Shown here: positions 27,680-37,180 of the stretch, piece after piece
Position numbering within the stretch: the stretch's first letter is position 1
Layout of the letters: each line of letters begins with the position of its first letter
Source: Bacteroides sp.
Lineage (GTDB): Bacteria; Bacteroidota; Bacteroidia; Bacteroidales; Bacteroidaceae
DNA: 64,000 nucleotides
Reading direction: 5' to 3'
Assembly: GCA_020861095.1 (NCBI GenBank)
Contig: JAJBTC010000212.1
Span: forward strand, 24,904-88,903
Program-made: the position numbers and the translations under genes
The notes under the pieces: model-generated
Told to the model about the DNA's origin: nothing
Database searches by the model: none
The model's input: the letters and a program-made list of their open reading frames with translations, nothing else

Positions 27680-29827
27680 TTATTCCTCATCCATCAGGAT
27701 CTCCAGGATCTGACAGGCAGCTTTCGCTACCGGCGTACCGGGACCGAAGATGGCAGCTACACCAGCCTTGTAAAGGAAATCATAGTCCTGCGCAGGGATC
27801 ACACCACCGGCAATTACAATGATATCTTCACGTCCGAGTTTCTTCAGTTCGTCAATGATCTGAGGCACCAGTGTTTTGTGTCCGGCAGCCAGGGAAGAGA
27901 CACCTACTACGTGTACGTCGTTCTCTACAGCCTCACGCGCGGCTTCGGCAGGAGTCTGGAACAATGGTCCCATATCCACATCGAATCCACAGTCGGCATA
28001 ACCGGTGGCTACTACTTTGGCTCCACGGTCGTGTCCGTCCTGGCCCATCTTCGCGATCATGATACGCGGCTGACGACCCTCTTTCTTCGCAAACTCCTCA
28101 GCCAGCTGACAGGCCCGTTTGAAGTCCGAATCGTTTTTACTTTCTGCTGAATACACGCCTGATATGGTTCTGATGATTGCTTTGTAACGTCCGACGATCT
28201 TCTCACACGCATAGGAGATCTCTCCCAACGTAGCACGTACCCGCGCGGCTTCCACAGCCAGTTCGAGCAGGTTGCCTTCTCCGGTCTCCACACAACGGGT
28301 GATGGCTTCCAGTGCGGCCTGTACGTTGGCTTCGTCGCGACCCTCTTTGAGCTCTTTCAGACGTTCGATCTGTTCCTGACGTACAGCAGTATTATCGATC
28401 TCAAGAATGTCGATCGGATCTTCTTTTTCCAAACGGTATTTATTTACCCCTACGATGGTCTGCGAACCGGAGTCGATACGTGCCTGCGTACGGGCAGCCG
28501 CCTCTTCGATACGCATCTTAGGAATGCCGGTCTCAATGGCCTTGGCCATACCGCCCAGCCGCTCCACCTCCTGGATCAGTTCCCAGGCACGGTGAGCCAG
28601 TTCATCGGTGAGAGCCTCTACATAATAAGAACCTCCCCAGGGATCTACGTTCTTACATACATAGGTCTCTTCCTGGATATAGATCTGAGTATTACGCGCG
28701 ATACGTGCGGAAAAGTCGGTAGGCAACGCAATGGCCTCGTCCAATGCGTTGGTATGGAGCGACTGGGTATGTCCCAGGGCAGCTCCCATCGCCTCGATAC
28801 AGGTACGTCCTACATTGTTGAACGGATCCTGCTCGGTGAGTGACCAGCCGGAAGTCTGCGAGTGCGTACGCAACGCCAGGGATTTCGGGTTTTTCGGGTT
28901 GAACTGCTTCACGATACGTGCCCACAACATACGGGCGGCACGCATCTTGGCAATCTCCATAAAGTGATTCATACCGATGGCCCAGAAGAACGAAAGGCGG
29001 GGTGCGAACGCATCGATATCGATACCTGCGGCCACTCCGGCACGGAGATACTCCAAACCATCGGCCAGGGTATAAGCCAATTCGATATCGGCAGTAGCAC
29101 CGGCTTCCTGCATGTGGTATCCGGAGATAGAGATCGAGTTGAATTTCGGCATCTTCTGTGAAGTGTATTCGAAGATGTCGGAAATGATCTTCATGGAGAA
29201 CGCGGGCGGATAGATATAGGTATTACGCACCATGAACTCCTTGAGAATATCGTTCTGAATGGTTCCGGCCATCTCTTCCAGTTTGGCTCCCTGCTCGAGT
29301 CCGGCATTGATATAGAACGCCATCACAGGCAATACGGCGCCATTCATGGTCATGGATACCGACATCTTGTTCAACGGGATGCCATCGAACAGGGTCTTCA
29401 TGTTCTCGATGGAACAGATAGATACCCCTGCCTTACCCACGTCGCCCACCACACGTTCGTGATCGGGGTCGTAACCCCGGTGTGTAGCCAGGTCAAATGC
29501 TACGGAAAGCCCTTTCTGACCGGAAGCTAAGTTGCGGCGATAGAACGCGTTGGACTCTTCTGCCGTGGAGAATCCGGCATACTGACGGATGGTCCAGGGA
29601 CGCAGGGTATACATCACGGAATAGGGTCCGCGCAGGTAAGGGGGAAGTCCGGCAGCATAGTTGAGATGCTCCATTCCCTCGAGGTCTTCTTTGGTATAAA
29701 TGGGTTTCACCCCGATGTGTTCGGGAGTTTCCCAGTCGGCACGGATGCCGTTCTCTTTCTGCCACTCCGCACCGTCTACAGGTTGGAAAGCAGCATATAT
29801 ATCTATATTTCTAAAATTGGGTCTCAT
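27680..29827 (-). CDS. mutB: Methylmalonyl-CoA mutase, large (catalytic) subunit
   Basis: 715 residues, the usual length for the catalytic subunit. N-terminal barrel with [22 protein letters not shown] and [17 protein letters not shown] (CoA and substrate binding). The C-terminal B12-binding domain has the base-off motif [11 protein letters not shown] and [12 protein letters not shown]. It interconverts succinyl-CoA and methylmalonyl-CoA with adenosylcobalamin in the cytosol, the route to propionate in Bacteroidales. It is the second gene after mutA, separated by 243 bp that include a REP-like palindrome. Confidence 0.98.
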   Translation of the reverse strand: MRPNFRNIDIYAAFQPVDGAEWQKENGIRADWETPEHIGVKPIYTKEDLEGMEHLNYAAGLPPYLRGPYSVMYTLRPWTIRQYAGFSTAEESNAFYRRNLASGQKGLSVAFDLATHRGYDPDHERVVGDVGKAGVSICSIENMKTLFDGIPLNKMSVSMTMNGAVLPVMAFYINAGLEQGAKLEEMAGTIQNDILKEFMVRNTYIYPPAFSMKIISDIFEYTSQKMPKFNSISISGYHMQEAGATADIELAYTLADGLEYLRAGVAAGIDIDAFAPRLSFFWAIGMNHFMEIAKMRAARMLWARIVKQFNPKNPKSLALRTHSQTSGWSLTEQDPFNNVGRTCIEAMGAALGHTQSLHTNALDEAIALPTDFSARIARNTQIYIQEETYVCKNVDPWGGSYYVEALTDELAHRAWELIQEVERLGGMAKAIETGIPKMRIEEAAARTQARIDSGSQTIVGVNKYRLEKEDPIDILEIDNTAVRQEQIERLKELKEGRDEANVQAALEAITRCVETGEGNLLELAVEAARVRATLGEISYACEKIVGRYKAIIRTISGVYSAESKNDSDFKRACQLAEEFAKKEGRQPRIMIAKMGQDGHDRGAKVVATGYADCGFDVDMGPLFQTPAEAAREAVENDVHVVGVSSLAAGHKTLVPQIIDELKKLGREDIIVIAGGVIPAQDYDFLYKAGVAAIFGPGTPVAKAACQILEILMDEE

Positions 29828-29934
29828 GTTTTTCTTTACTTTTTAATAAGAGCCTGTTTCTATTTTCCACAAACAACTTTATATTTATTTTTCGCTCTTT
29901 CTTCTGTCTTCTTTTTGCCTCATTTTCCTCTTTT

Positions 29935-29958
29935 TAGACGCAAATATGCGTCTCTACA
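29935..29958 (+). repeat. REP-like palindrome in the mutA-mutB gap
   Basis: agacgca-aata-tgcgtct (29936-29953) plus CTACA, the same variant as at 241-258 and 11570-11589. It lies between two cotranscribed genes, where such hairpins may adjust relative mRNA levels; that effect is inference. Confidence 0.75.
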
Positions 29959-30070
29959 TAGCCCAGATATAGCACGCTCTGATTGTCTCTAAAATAGAAA
30001 AATGTGACTAAAAATAAGCCTGAATAAAGAAACGAGCAACATGTAAACAGGCTCTAAACCTTCGTCTTAT

Positions 30071-31966
30071 TTATTTTAACAGTTGGGCATTGTACTGTTT
30101 CAATGTTTCCAATACGTTGGAACGGACATTGATGAAATTTTCGATACCCGCGGCTTTGAGCTCATCCATATTCGCTGGTGCACCGGCCACGATGAACATC
30201 GCGCGTCCGTCCACAGCTTTAAGAGCAGGGATAGCATATTCGGCATACTCCTCATCGCTGGAACAAAGCACCACAATATCGGCACCGGCAGCCATTGCTG
30301 CTTCTACACCGGCTTCCACGGTTTCAAAACCCAGATGGTCGATCACTTCGTATCCGGCACATGCCAGGAAGTTACATGAGAACTGAGCACGGGCCTGACG
30401 CATAGCCAGGTTTCCGATGGTCAGCATAAAGGCTTTCGGACGCTTGCCCGAAGCTTCGGTCTGCAAACGGAGTGCTTCGAACTCACTGGCGGCACGGGAC
30501 ATATTCAGTGTATCCACATCTGTCTCTCCGGTTTCTCCGCACCCGCATCCACAGCAACCATCGGCAGGCTTCTTTCCGGCAGAGGTTTCCGTGAAGTTGG
30601 GATACTGATTGGTTCCCAACAGGATCTCCCGCCGACGGGCTACTGCGTCGTGACGGGCTTTACCGGTTTCGTTGATGGCTTTCTGTACCGAACCGTTGCG
30701 CAGGCATACATAGAATCCGCCCGCGTCTTCTACACCTAAGAAGATCTCCCATGCCTGGTTGGCGATAGATACGGTAAGGTTTTCAATGTAATAAGATCCC
30801 GCAGCAGGGTCTACCACCTTGTCGAAGTGCGATTCTTCTTTCAATAGCAGTTGCTGGTTGCGTGCCAGACGTTCGGAGAATTCGTCCGGAGTCTGGTATA
30901 CCTTGTCGAACGGAGTCACTGTGAGCGAGTCTACTCCGGCCAACGCGCCACTCATGGCTTCGGTTTGTGTACGGAGCAGGTTGACATACGCGTCGAACAG
31001 GGTCAGGTTGAACGAAGAGGTCTCCGCATGTATCTTCATCTTTGCGGCACAACGGCAATCTCCGTCGGGGCCCTGATTTTCGCAATCGCGCAGACATTCG
31101 GGATTGTATGAAGCTACGATATTGGCCCACAACAGACGGGCCGCGCGGAACTTGGCAATCTCTAAGAAATAATTGGAACTGATCCCGAAATTGAATTTGA
31201 TATTCTTGGCTACCAGTGCAGCGGGAACCCCCAACTCGGTGAGCGCACTCAGGTATTCATTTCCCCAGGCTAAGGCATACCCCAGTTCCTGAGAGATATA
31301 AGCACCGGCATTGTTCAGGGTGATCGCATTGACATTCAATACGCGGTAGAAAGGCAAGGCCTGAGTGATCTCGATAAGGGTTTTGGCTGTCTGTACAATG
31401 TCTCCTTTTTCCTTACCGGTAAGCAACATCTTGTGATAAGGATCGAAGTTGATAGAGCCTTGCAACTCTTTTACGTCGTATTCTTTTTCGCGGAAATAAG
31501 CGACCAGCAACTCAGCCAGATCGATCACCAGACTCTGGCAGGTGGTAAAGTTGAGTTCTACCGCAGGTGCCTCAATCCCTTCCAGCAGGGTGGCCACAAA
31601 TCCGGCATTCAGTTCTTCCGTACGGATATGGAAAGAGAGCGAATCTACTCCTTTCATCAGAATGTCCAATGCTTTGGCATTGGCCTCCTTCGGACATTTC
31701 GCACAGATCTCCTGACGCACCAACCAGTTGTTGTTTTTCTTAGTACCCCTCAGGTAAGGGAATTCGCCGGGAAGAGCATCGGTCGTATTCAGGCCTTCGA
31801 GGTCTTCCATCCGGTAGAAAGGTTTTACTTTGAATCCTTCGTTTGTCTTCCAAACGAGCTTCTTCTCATAGTCGGCCCCTTTCAGGTCGGCTGTGACCTT
31901 CTCCATCCATTGCCCGGTGCTCACGGAAGGAAAATCCGAGAAGAGTTTTTCTTTACTGTCTGCCAT
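30071..31966 (-). CDS. mutA: Methylmalonyl-CoA mutase, small subunit
   Basis: 631 residues, similar in plan to MutB with a barrel and a degenerate B12-like domain (MLTIGNLAMRQARAQFSCNF) lacking the DxHxxG cobalamin motif, as expected for the non-catalytic subunit. It stabilises the heterodimer with MutB. An unusual feature is three Cys clusters: ICAKCPKE near residues 88-91, ECLRDCENQ...DCRCAA near 287-304, and DGCCGCGCGE near 467-478 in the linker before the C-terminal domain. It is the first gene of the mutA-mutB operon; candidate -7 elements (CAAATATA at 32131, CAAAATTA at 32010, read on plus) lie upstream. Confidence 0.96.
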   Translation of the reverse strand: MADSKEKLFSDFPSVSTGQWMEKVTADLKGADYEKKLVWKTNEGFKVKPFYRMEDLEGLNTTDALPGEFPYLRGTKKNNNWLVRQEICAKCPKEANAKALDILMKGVDSLSFHIRTEELNAGFVATLLEGIEAPAVELNFTTCQSLVIDLAELLVAYFREKEYDVKELQGSINFDPYHKMLLTGKEKGDIVQTAKTLIEITQALPFYRVLNVNAITLNNAGAYISQELGYALAWGNEYLSALTELGVPAALVAKNIKFNFGISSNYFLEIAKFRAARLLWANIVASYNPECLRDCENQGPDGDCRCAAKMKIHAETSSFNLTLFDAYVNLLRTQTEAMSGALAGVDSLTVTPFDKVYQTPDEFSERLARNQQLLLKEESHFDKVVDPAAGSYYIENLTVSIANQAWEIFLGVEDAGGFYVCLRNGSVQKAINETGKARHDAVARRREILLGTNQYPNFTETSAGKKPADGCCGCGCGETGETDVDTLNMSRAASEFEALRLQTEASGKRPKAFMLTIGNLAMRQARAQFSCNFLACAGYEVIDHLGFETVEAGVEAAMAAGADIVVLCSSDEEYAEYAIPALKAVDGRAMFIVAGAPANMDELKAAGIENFINVRSNVLETLKQYNAQLLK

Positions 31967-32284
31967 AGTTTATTTAAAATTAAAATAAGATTAGAGAGTA
32001 TTCCGATTACAAAATTACGACCTACGGATCAGCGGATTACACATATCGGTTGATACGATTGGCAACCCATGCCTTTTCGCACTCCCCCTCTATATTTCGC
32101 AAATCGGTAAATCGTAACACAATTGAGGTGCAAATATACGTAAATCCTTTATACAAGGCTTTTTTTTGGGAAAAATTCCTTCCCTTTCCGGAGAGTTTTT
32201 CCGGTAATTTCGATCGCAATTGACTTCCTCGACCGTTGGTTCGTAAATTTAGTAAACCGTAAATTCTTTAAAGTCTCCGAAATA

Positions 32285-32315
32285 TTTGTTCGCATGGATG
32301 TAATGACTACTTTTG
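32285..32315 (+). promoter_or_regulatory. Bacteroidetes promoter of the AspT/YidE-type transporter
   Basis: TTTG at 32285-32288, a 19-nt spacer, then TACTTTTG at 32308-32315 match the -33/-7 consensus very well. The start codon follows at 32348. Confidence 0.8.
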
Positions 32316-32347
32316 CACCCGAATTTTAACTATACTTTAATATTGTT

Positions 32348-34011
32348 ATGAACTGGTTACAGGATTTGTTGTGGAACCCCGGTTCGGTGGCACATATCGT
32401 ATTTCTTTACGCATTTGTGATCGCTACGGGAGTTCTACTGGGGAAGATCAAGATTTTCGGGGTTTCACTGGGGGTGACGTTCGTCTTATTCATGGGTATA
32501 TTTATGGGGCATTTCGGTTTTTCGGCCGATCACCACATTTTACACTTCATCCGTGATTTCGGTCTTATCTTGTTTGTCTTTTGTATCGGGCTACAGGTAG
32601 GGCCCTCTTTTTTTCTTCTTTTAAGAAAGGAGGAATGACACTGAACCTGCTGGCTGTAGGTATCGTACTGCTGAACATTGCCATGGCACTGGGATTCTAT
32701 TACGGTCTGGATGGCCGTATCGAACTTCCCATGATGGTGGGTATCCTCTACGGAGCCGTGACCAATACGCCCGGGCTGGGGGCTGCGCAGGAAGCACTCA
32801 ATCAGCTCCATTACGACGGGCCGCAGATTGCACTGGGATATGCCTGTGCCTATCCGCTGGCAGTAGTAGGGATCATTGGTTCGATCATCGCCGTACGCTA
32901 CCTTTTCCGTATCAATCTGAATAAAGAGGAAGAAGTACTCAACAGCCAGAACGACGATGTACATCACAAACCGCACATGATGCACCTGGAGGTACGCAAC
33001 GAATCGATCCACGGGAAAAGCCTGATACAGGTGAAGAACTTCCTGGGACGACCGTTTGTCTGTTCCCGCATCCGCCACAACGACCACGTCAGTATTCCCA
33101 ACCATGAGACCATCTTCTACAGCGGCGACCAGCTGTTTGTGGTCTGCTCGGAAGAGGATGCCGAAGCCGTCACCGCGTTCATCGGCAGGCAGATCGAGGT
33201 AGACTGGGAGAAGCAGGACACCCCGATGGTATCCCGCCGTATCCTGGTGACGCGTTCGGAGATCAACGGCAAGACACTGGGCGCAATGCACTTCCGCAGT
33301 ATCTATGGAGTGAACGTGACACGTATCCATCGTTCGGGGGTAGACCTCTTTGCCGATCCGAACCTGGTGTTGCAGGTAGGAGACCGTGTGATGGTAGTGG
33401 GTGAACTGGATGCGGTAGAGCGTGTGGCACGGGTACTGGGTAACTCGCTGAAAAGGCTGGATCATCCGAATATCGTCACTATATTTACCGGGATCTTCTT
33501 AGGTATTCTACTGGGTAGTCTGCCCATTGCTTTCCCGGGGATACCCACTCCGGTGAAGCTGGGATTGGCAGGGGGGCCGCTGGTAGTAGCGATCCTGATC
33601 GGACGCTTCGGCCATAAACTGAAATTAGTAACCTACACGACACAGAGTGCCAACCTGATGTTACGGGAAATAGGGATCGTGCTGTTCTTAGCCAGTGTGG
33701 GCATCGAAGCAGGGGCCAACTTTGTACAGACAGTGGTAGAGGGCGACGGATTGTTGTACGTAGGGATCGGTTTCCTGATCACCATCGTGCCCCTGCTGAT
33801 CATTGGCGCCATTGCCCGTCTCTACTTTAAAGTCAACTATTTCATCCTGATGGGACTCATCGCGGGAAGTAATACAGACCCTCCGGCACTGGCATACGCC
33901 AACCAGGCGGCCAACAACGACGCGCCGTCGGTAGGATACTCCACCGTATATCCGCTGACGATGTTCCTGCGCATCCTGGCCGGACAGATGATCTTACTGC
34001 TTCTGATGTAG
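32348..34011 (+). pseudogene. AspT/YidE-family transporter split by a poly-T frameshift
   Basis: The first frame (96 codons, [12 protein letters not shown]...) runs into LLLRKEE-stop at 32636-32638. The rest follows in another frame, through [19 protein letters not shown] run of seven T (32608-32614) where eight would keep frame explains the break; the whole product would be about 554 residues. The order is AspT/YidE half, two RCK_C domains ([30 protein letters not shown]), then the second membrane half. A second ATG at 32635 overlaps the first stop (ATGA) and is preceded by AAAGGAGGA, so the downstream part may still be made by restart. Substrate unknown; relatives exchange dicarboxylates or amino acids. 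Its 3' end overlaps the next gene tail to tail by 18 bp. Confidence 0.82.
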
Positions 34012-34635
34012 CGCTTTCCGGACAAAGTCTTCCAGCATATCGACTGTAGCGTCGATGCCCAGCAACGAAGAATCGACACACAAATGATACGTAGCAGCGG
34101 CGCCCCAGGTATTGTAACTGTAATAGTTGTAATACTCTGCGCGCCGCTTGTCCATTTTATAGATCAGCCCTTCGGCTTCCTTTTCGGAAATATGCAATGA
34201 ATCGCACAAACGCTGTATACGCACTTCGGCAGGAGACGAAATAAAGAAGTTGACACACCGGGGATGCTCACGCAGGATATAGTCGGCACATCGCCCCACA
34301 AACACGCACGACTTCTCTGCAGCCAGCTTGCGGATCACATCGCTCTGGATCTTGAACAGAGAGTCGTTGCTCAGGTAATTGGTATATCCTATCGCACCAT
34401 CATTCATAAACGGAAAACGCATACCAAACATCCCGCTAATGAGATTCTGGGAAGCCTTCTCGTCTGCTTCTTCAAAAAAGTCGCGACAGAGACCACTCTC
34501 TTCCGAAGCCAGATTGATCAACTCTTTGTCGTAGAAGTCTATACCCAGACGCTGCGCCAGTTTCTCACCTATCTCTTTGCCTCCGCTTCCGAGTTGGCGG
34601 CCGATATTTATTACATAAGGATCAGTCATATTCAT
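33994..34635 (-). CDS. Cytidylate kinase-like protein (AAA_26 family)
   Basis: 213 residues (start 34635 or MTDPYVI at 34629). The nucleotide-binding start [20 protein letters not shown] is a P-loop variant of the cytidylate-kinase-like family, followed by [14 protein letters not shown]. Such proteins are common in gut Bacteroidales and Firmicutes and their substrate is not established. It is convergent with the transporter and shares its last 18 bp with it. A possible -7 element (CAAACATA on plus, 34651-34658) lies just upstream. Confidence 0.85.
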   Translation of the reverse strand: MNMTDPYVINIGRQLGSGGKEIGEKLAQRLGIDFYDKELINLASEESGLCRDFFEEADEKASQNLISGMFGMRFPFMNDGAIGYTNYLSNDSLFKIQSDVIRKLAAEKSCVFVGRCADYILREHPRCVNFFISSPAEVRIQRLCDSLHISEKEAEGLIYKMDKRRAEYYNYYSYNTWGAAATYHLCVDSSLLGIDATVDMLEDFVRKALHQKQ

Positions 34636-35597
34636 TGTATTAGCTTATTACAAACATAAGGAAATTATTGAAAAACTGTTTACACGGGGAATTAAAATTT
34701 CCATAAAAAGTGGTTCCAGCCCGAATAAAGAGCTCTTTGCAGAGGAAAAAGAAAGGATCTATAATCTTCCGGTCATAACTTCTCAGACATTTACACGTTG
34801 ATAGCAATTATAGGATTACAGCTTTCTTTTTGCAGGAAAAACAGCTTATTCTCTTATTCTGACAAATGGGATTACACTCCTAATAAACGACATGTACTGC
34901 ATATTTATAAATTTTAATAGCAAAAATATGCAGGAAAGACCCTTTAAAATGTTTTTTTATACAAGTAAACATGCGGACTTTTACCGGTAAGACTCCGAAT
35001 CCTTACCCGGAGAACTCCGAATCCTTACCGGTAAGGATTCGGAGTTCTCCGGAGAGAAGTCATTTTCTCACTAAAAAAGGACTTTTTTCTCCGGAAGAGG
35101 TAGTATCACGCGAAAAATACTTTTATCTTTTCGCTATTAGAAGAAGTAACTCAGCCTTATCATAACCAGCAACGTGGGGAAATAACTATCAGATAAACCT
35201 GATTCGCACGAAAAAGAAGATCTATTTGATTTCTCCCAAACAGTTTTCCTTCCGTTTTTCGGGAATCCTTTTTAATGAGGCTGGAAATACCTCCGGAAAA
35301 AAGGAATAAAAAATCATTTTGTTACATCTTGCACAAAATGACATTCTGCCACTTTCCATAAAATATCCGTGCATCATCGGTTCATCTATGAATACGTTGT
35401 TTTTCCCTGCAATCTTGTCCAACCCGGGGATCTCCAGCGGAGTGTCACCACAATCGATCTCCGGTGGGTATCACAGTTCGCATTCCTGATTAAAGAACAG
35501 AACGTGTCCTGGAAAGTGGCACTCCCTGTCCCCGGTATCATACGACCAGACATCTTCCCACCGTGGACAACAGAGTTCTTTTCTACAATCCGGGAAT
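34636..35597. other. Gene-free 962-bp region
   Basis: No credible gene is seen; the short open frames here show no recognisable motif and low coding character. The notable content is a repeat/palindrome cluster at 34982-35052. A former coding sequence near 35400-35590 that has decayed cannot be excluded, but I recognise nothing in it. Confidence 0.55.
34982..35052. repeat. 46-bp perfect palindrome with an extra direct-repeat arm
   Basis: 35007-35052 is a perfect 46-bp palindrome centred on TTACC|GGTAA, each arm reading CCGGAGAACTCCGAATCC plus TTACC. The arm core ACTCCGAATCCTTACC also occurs directly at 34992-35007, 22 bp before its next copy at 35014-35029, and a second TACCGGTA centre lies at 34982-34989. 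No T-run follows, so a simple terminator is unlikely. Confidence 0.85.
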
Positions 35598-36971
35598 TTA
35601 CACATCCGTTGCCAGACTTTCTTCCCTCGTCATCTTTCCGAACTGACGGAATTGCCAGATCAGCAGACAGGCAGATACGATGCTGGCCAGAAAATCCGAC
35701 ACAGGCAGACTCCACCAGATCCCGTTGTCAACAAACTGTGGGAGTATCAACAGGCAGGGGATCAGGAAGATCACCTGACGGGTGAGCGAAAGGAAAATCG
35801 CTTTACCTGCCATACCGATGCTCTGAAAGAAATTGGAAGTGACCATCTGAAATCCTACAATCGGGAAAACAAGTACGGAAATCCTCAGGCCCTCGGCGGC
35901 CAGTCCGATGAGTTCCGGATCAGTAGTGAAAGCGGAAACAGCAATGGAAGGGATCAGGACTCCGACCAGAAAACCGGTAGTAGTCACTACGGTGGCACAC
36001 AGAATGGTTATTTTCAATACCTGGGTGACCCGTTGATAGTGCCGGGCACCGAAATTATAACCGGCAATGGGTTGCATGCCCTGATTCAATCCCATCATCA
36101 CCATGGCAAAGAAAAAAATGATACGGTTCACAATGCCGAAAGCTCCGATAGCCAGGTCGCCTCCGTAACGTTTGAGACCGTTGTTGATCAGGATCACGAT
36201 GAAGCAGGATGCCAGGTTCATCAGGAAGGGCGACATACCGATGGCCAGTGAGGCCTGTACGATCTTCCGCTGCAAACGAAAGATACCGGGACGAAAGTGG
36301 ATCAGTTCTTCTTTGTTGCTGAACAGTTTCATCAGCCAGATCAATGAGACGATCTGTGCCAGGATCGTAGCATACGCTGCTCCGCGTATACCCCAGTCGA
36401 ACCAGAAAATAAATATCGGGTCTAAAACGGTATTGACAGCTACTGTGACGATGGTAGCCACCATCGCTTTGCGCGGATGTCCGGAAGAGCGGAGCACCGC
36501 GTTCAGTCCGAAATACAGGTGAGTAATCACATTTCCCAGCAGGATCACCTGCATATAATCGCGGGCATACCCAATGGTACTTTCACTGGCCCCGAAAAAG
36601 TATAGGATCGGGTCCAGAAACGCAAGTGCTACGACCGTGAGCCCTACTCCGATGAGCAGATTGAGTACAACCACATTCCCCAGTACACGCTGCGCCGTGT
36701 CGTAGTCTTTTTGTCCCAGTTTCACAGAGATCAGCGTAGCAGCCCCTACTCCTACCAGCGATCCGAAAGCGGCTGCCAGATTCATCAATGGAAAAGTCAC
36801 AGCCAATCCTGAGATGGCCAGAGGGCCCACACCGTGTCCGATGAAAATGCTGTCTACCATGTTGTAAAGAGAGGAAGCGGTCATCGCGATGATCGCCGGG
36901 ATCGCATACTGCATCAGCAGTTTACTGATCTTCTGAGTACCCAACTCCGTGGGCGCGTTATTTCCAACCAT
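35598..36971 (-). CDS. MATE-family efflux transporter
   Basis: 457 residues from MVGNNAPTELGTQKISKLLM (a Met three codons earlier is possible). Twelve hydrophobic segments are expected; typical MATE regions are ASSLYNMVDSIFIGHGVG near the start and GMQPIAGYNFGARHYQRV in the second half. These inner-membrane proteins export drugs or metabolites using Na+ or H+. Single gene, divergent from lysS, with its own promoter at 36993-37022. Confidence 0.95.
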   Translation of the reverse strand: MVGNNAPTELGTQKISKLLMQYAIPAIIAMTASSLYNMVDSIFIGHGVGPLAISGLAVTFPLMNLAAAFGSLVGVGAATLISVKLGQKDYDTAQRVLGNVVVLNLLIGVGLTVVALAFLDPILYFFGASESTIGYARDYMQVILLGNVITHLYFGLNAVLRSSGHPRKAMVATIVTVAVNTVLDPIFIFWFDWGIRGAAYATILAQIVSLIWLMKLFSNKEELIHFRPGIFRLQRKIVQASLAIGMSPFLMNLASCFIVILINNGLKRYGGDLAIGAFGIVNRIIFFFAMVMMGLNQGMQPIAGYNFGARHYQRVTQVLKITILCATVVTTTGFLVGVLIPSIAVSAFTTDPELIGLAAEGLRISVLVFPIVGFQMVTSNFFQSIGMAGKAIFLSLTRQVIFLIPCLLILPQFVDNGIWWSLPVSDFLASIVSACLLIWQFRQFGKMTREESLATDV

Positions 36972-36992
36972 ACCTGTCAACTATTGAGGGTG

Positions 36993-37022
36993 CAAAAGTA
37001 ACCAAATCTTCAGATTCCGGCA
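36993..37022 (-). promoter_or_regulatory. Promoter of the MATE transporter gene
   Basis: On the minus strand, TTG at 37022-37020 (within CTTGCC), a 19-nt spacer and TACTTTTG at 37000-36993 fit the -33/-7 pattern. The start codon is about 20 nt further on, giving a very short leader. Confidence 0.6.
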
Positions 37023-37118
37023 AGAAAAGCGATTTCTTAAAAATCCTCTGTGAAAAAAGGAACAAACGGAGATAACCAACGTTTGCAAAGCCTCTTCCCG
37101 TGAAATAGGGGAAGTATC

Positions 37119-37151
37119 TTGCCGTAAAATGAAAAATGTTTCGTATTTTTG
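37119..37151 (+). promoter_or_regulatory. Promoter of the lysS-gpsA-pgi genes
   Basis: TTG at 37119-37121, a 22-nt spacer and TATTTTTG at 37144-37151; the lysS ATG is at 37181. The -7 match is exact and the -33 partial. Confidence 0.6.
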
Positions 37152-37180
37152 CCCACAAATTTGAGTCAATATCTAACAAA

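Noticed and set aside
35007..35052. 46-bp palindrome as a terminator
   Set aside because: No T-run on either side and no gene ends close by.
34971..35165. 64-codon open frame over the palindrome cluster
   Set aside because: Its sequence simply translates the repeats and has no motif or upstream signals.
35222..35422. 66-codon minus-strand frame with CARC motif
   Set aside because: A single CxxC is not enough, there is no promoter or neighbour support, and composition is intergenic.
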